Source: Eubacteriales Family XIII. Incertae Sedis bacterium (GTDB taxonomy: Bacteria > Bacillota > Clostridia > Peptostreptococcales > Anaerovoracaceae). Taken from it: 14,530 bases of DNA. Of the stretch, positions 14,438 through 14,530 are shown in pieces. A program made the translations under genes and the position numbers. The notes under the pieces are model-generated. The model did not search any database and had not been told where the DNA came from. It saw only the letters and a program-made list of their open reading frames with translations. Location of the stretch: the NCBI GenBank assembly GCA_031257215.1, contig JAIRPC010000056.1, positions 1 to 14,530 of the forward strand, written 5' to 3'. Every line of letters begins with the position of its first letter. Position 1 is the stretch's first letter.

Positions 14438-14455
14438 TCCTTGTTGACCCAAGAA
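14438..14455 (-). promoter_or_regulatory. Hairpin sequestering the leader-ORF Shine-Dalgarno
   Basis: TTCTTG and CAAGGA can pair (6 bp with one G-U) around GGTCAA. The 3' arm contains most of the AAGGAGG ribosome-binding site of the leader ORF. Placed about 25 nt after the riboswitch core, it could be part of a translational expression platform. The stem is short and the alternative pairing cannot be seen because the 5' half of the riboswitch is outside the window. Confidence 0.35.
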
Positions 14456-14471
14456 CCACACATAAAATTTT

Positions 14472-14530
14472 GGCTGTCGTCGGCAGGTCTCCTGACTTCC
14501 GCTTCATCCTACATCGGCCTCCCTTCCCGC
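14472..14530 (-). ncRNA. Cobalamin (B12) riboswitch, 3' part
   Basis: The minus strand contains the B12 box AAGTCAGGAGACCTGCC (14482-14498). It is preceded by GGATGAAGCGG and a GGGAAGGGAGG segment, in the order typical of the 3' half of the cobalamin aptamer, and followed by GACGACAGCC, which would be the 3' strand of the closing stem. The 5' half lies beyond the window. The element leads directly into the small duplicated ORF and the 1531-residue secreted protein, so B12 is expected to turn their expression down. No intrinsic terminator is seen between the B12 box and the first ribosome-binding site, pointing to translational control. Confidence 0.9.

Overview
The window looks like chromosomal DNA of a GC-rich Gram-positive bacterium, most likely a member of the Clostridia. 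The evidence is Clostridia/Bacillota-like GreA, LysRS and XerD-type proteins, strong GGAGG ribosome-binding sites, a tRNA gene that encodes its own CCA end, and a large secreted protein with a Gram-positive domain set (DUF4430, FIVAR, InlB B-repeats). A more exact placement cannot be read from the sequence.

Layout, left to right. (1) 1-1256, minus: the N-terminal part of a sodium:neurotransmitter-symporter (SNF/MhsT-LeuT type) amino-acid transporter, cut by the window edge. (2) 1329-1881, minus: a DinJ/RelB-YafQ type II toxin-antitoxin pair with a near-consensus promoter and overlapping palindromes. (3) 2027-5398, minus: a housekeeping run reading tRNA-Pro(GGG), greA, lysS and a Gate-domain membrane protein. 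One strong promoter precedes the tRNA and a terminator-like hairpin lies at the far end. (4) 5496-7068, plus: a small zincin-type metallopeptidase, an array of six degenerate 38-bp tandem repeats, and a XerD-like tyrosine recombinase with its own promoter. (5) 7143-9446, minus: a cytoplasmic GH13 neopullulanase/cyclomaltodextrinase-like enzyme. A perfect-armed 32-bp palindrome sits right after its -10 box. (6) 9673-14530, minus: the most interesting locus. The 3' half of a cobalamin riboswitch leads into a 28-codon ORF that duplicates the start of the next gene, and then into a 1531-residue secreted protein.

That secreted protein carries a DUF4430 domain (the family related to the C-terminal domain of transcobalamin) near its N terminus and a six-repeat alpha/alpha-toroid near its C terminus. 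These are the two folds that sandwich vitamin B12 in animal transcobalamin and intrinsic factor. With the B12 riboswitch in front, the simplest reading is a cell-surface or secreted corrinoid-capture protein made when B12 is scarce. The fold assignments rest on sequence pattern and recalled family knowledge; no search was run.

Regions without genes are short: 5862-6180 holds the repeat array and the recombinase promoter, 9447-9672 holds the GH13 promoter and palindrome, and 14269-14530 holds the riboswitch leader.
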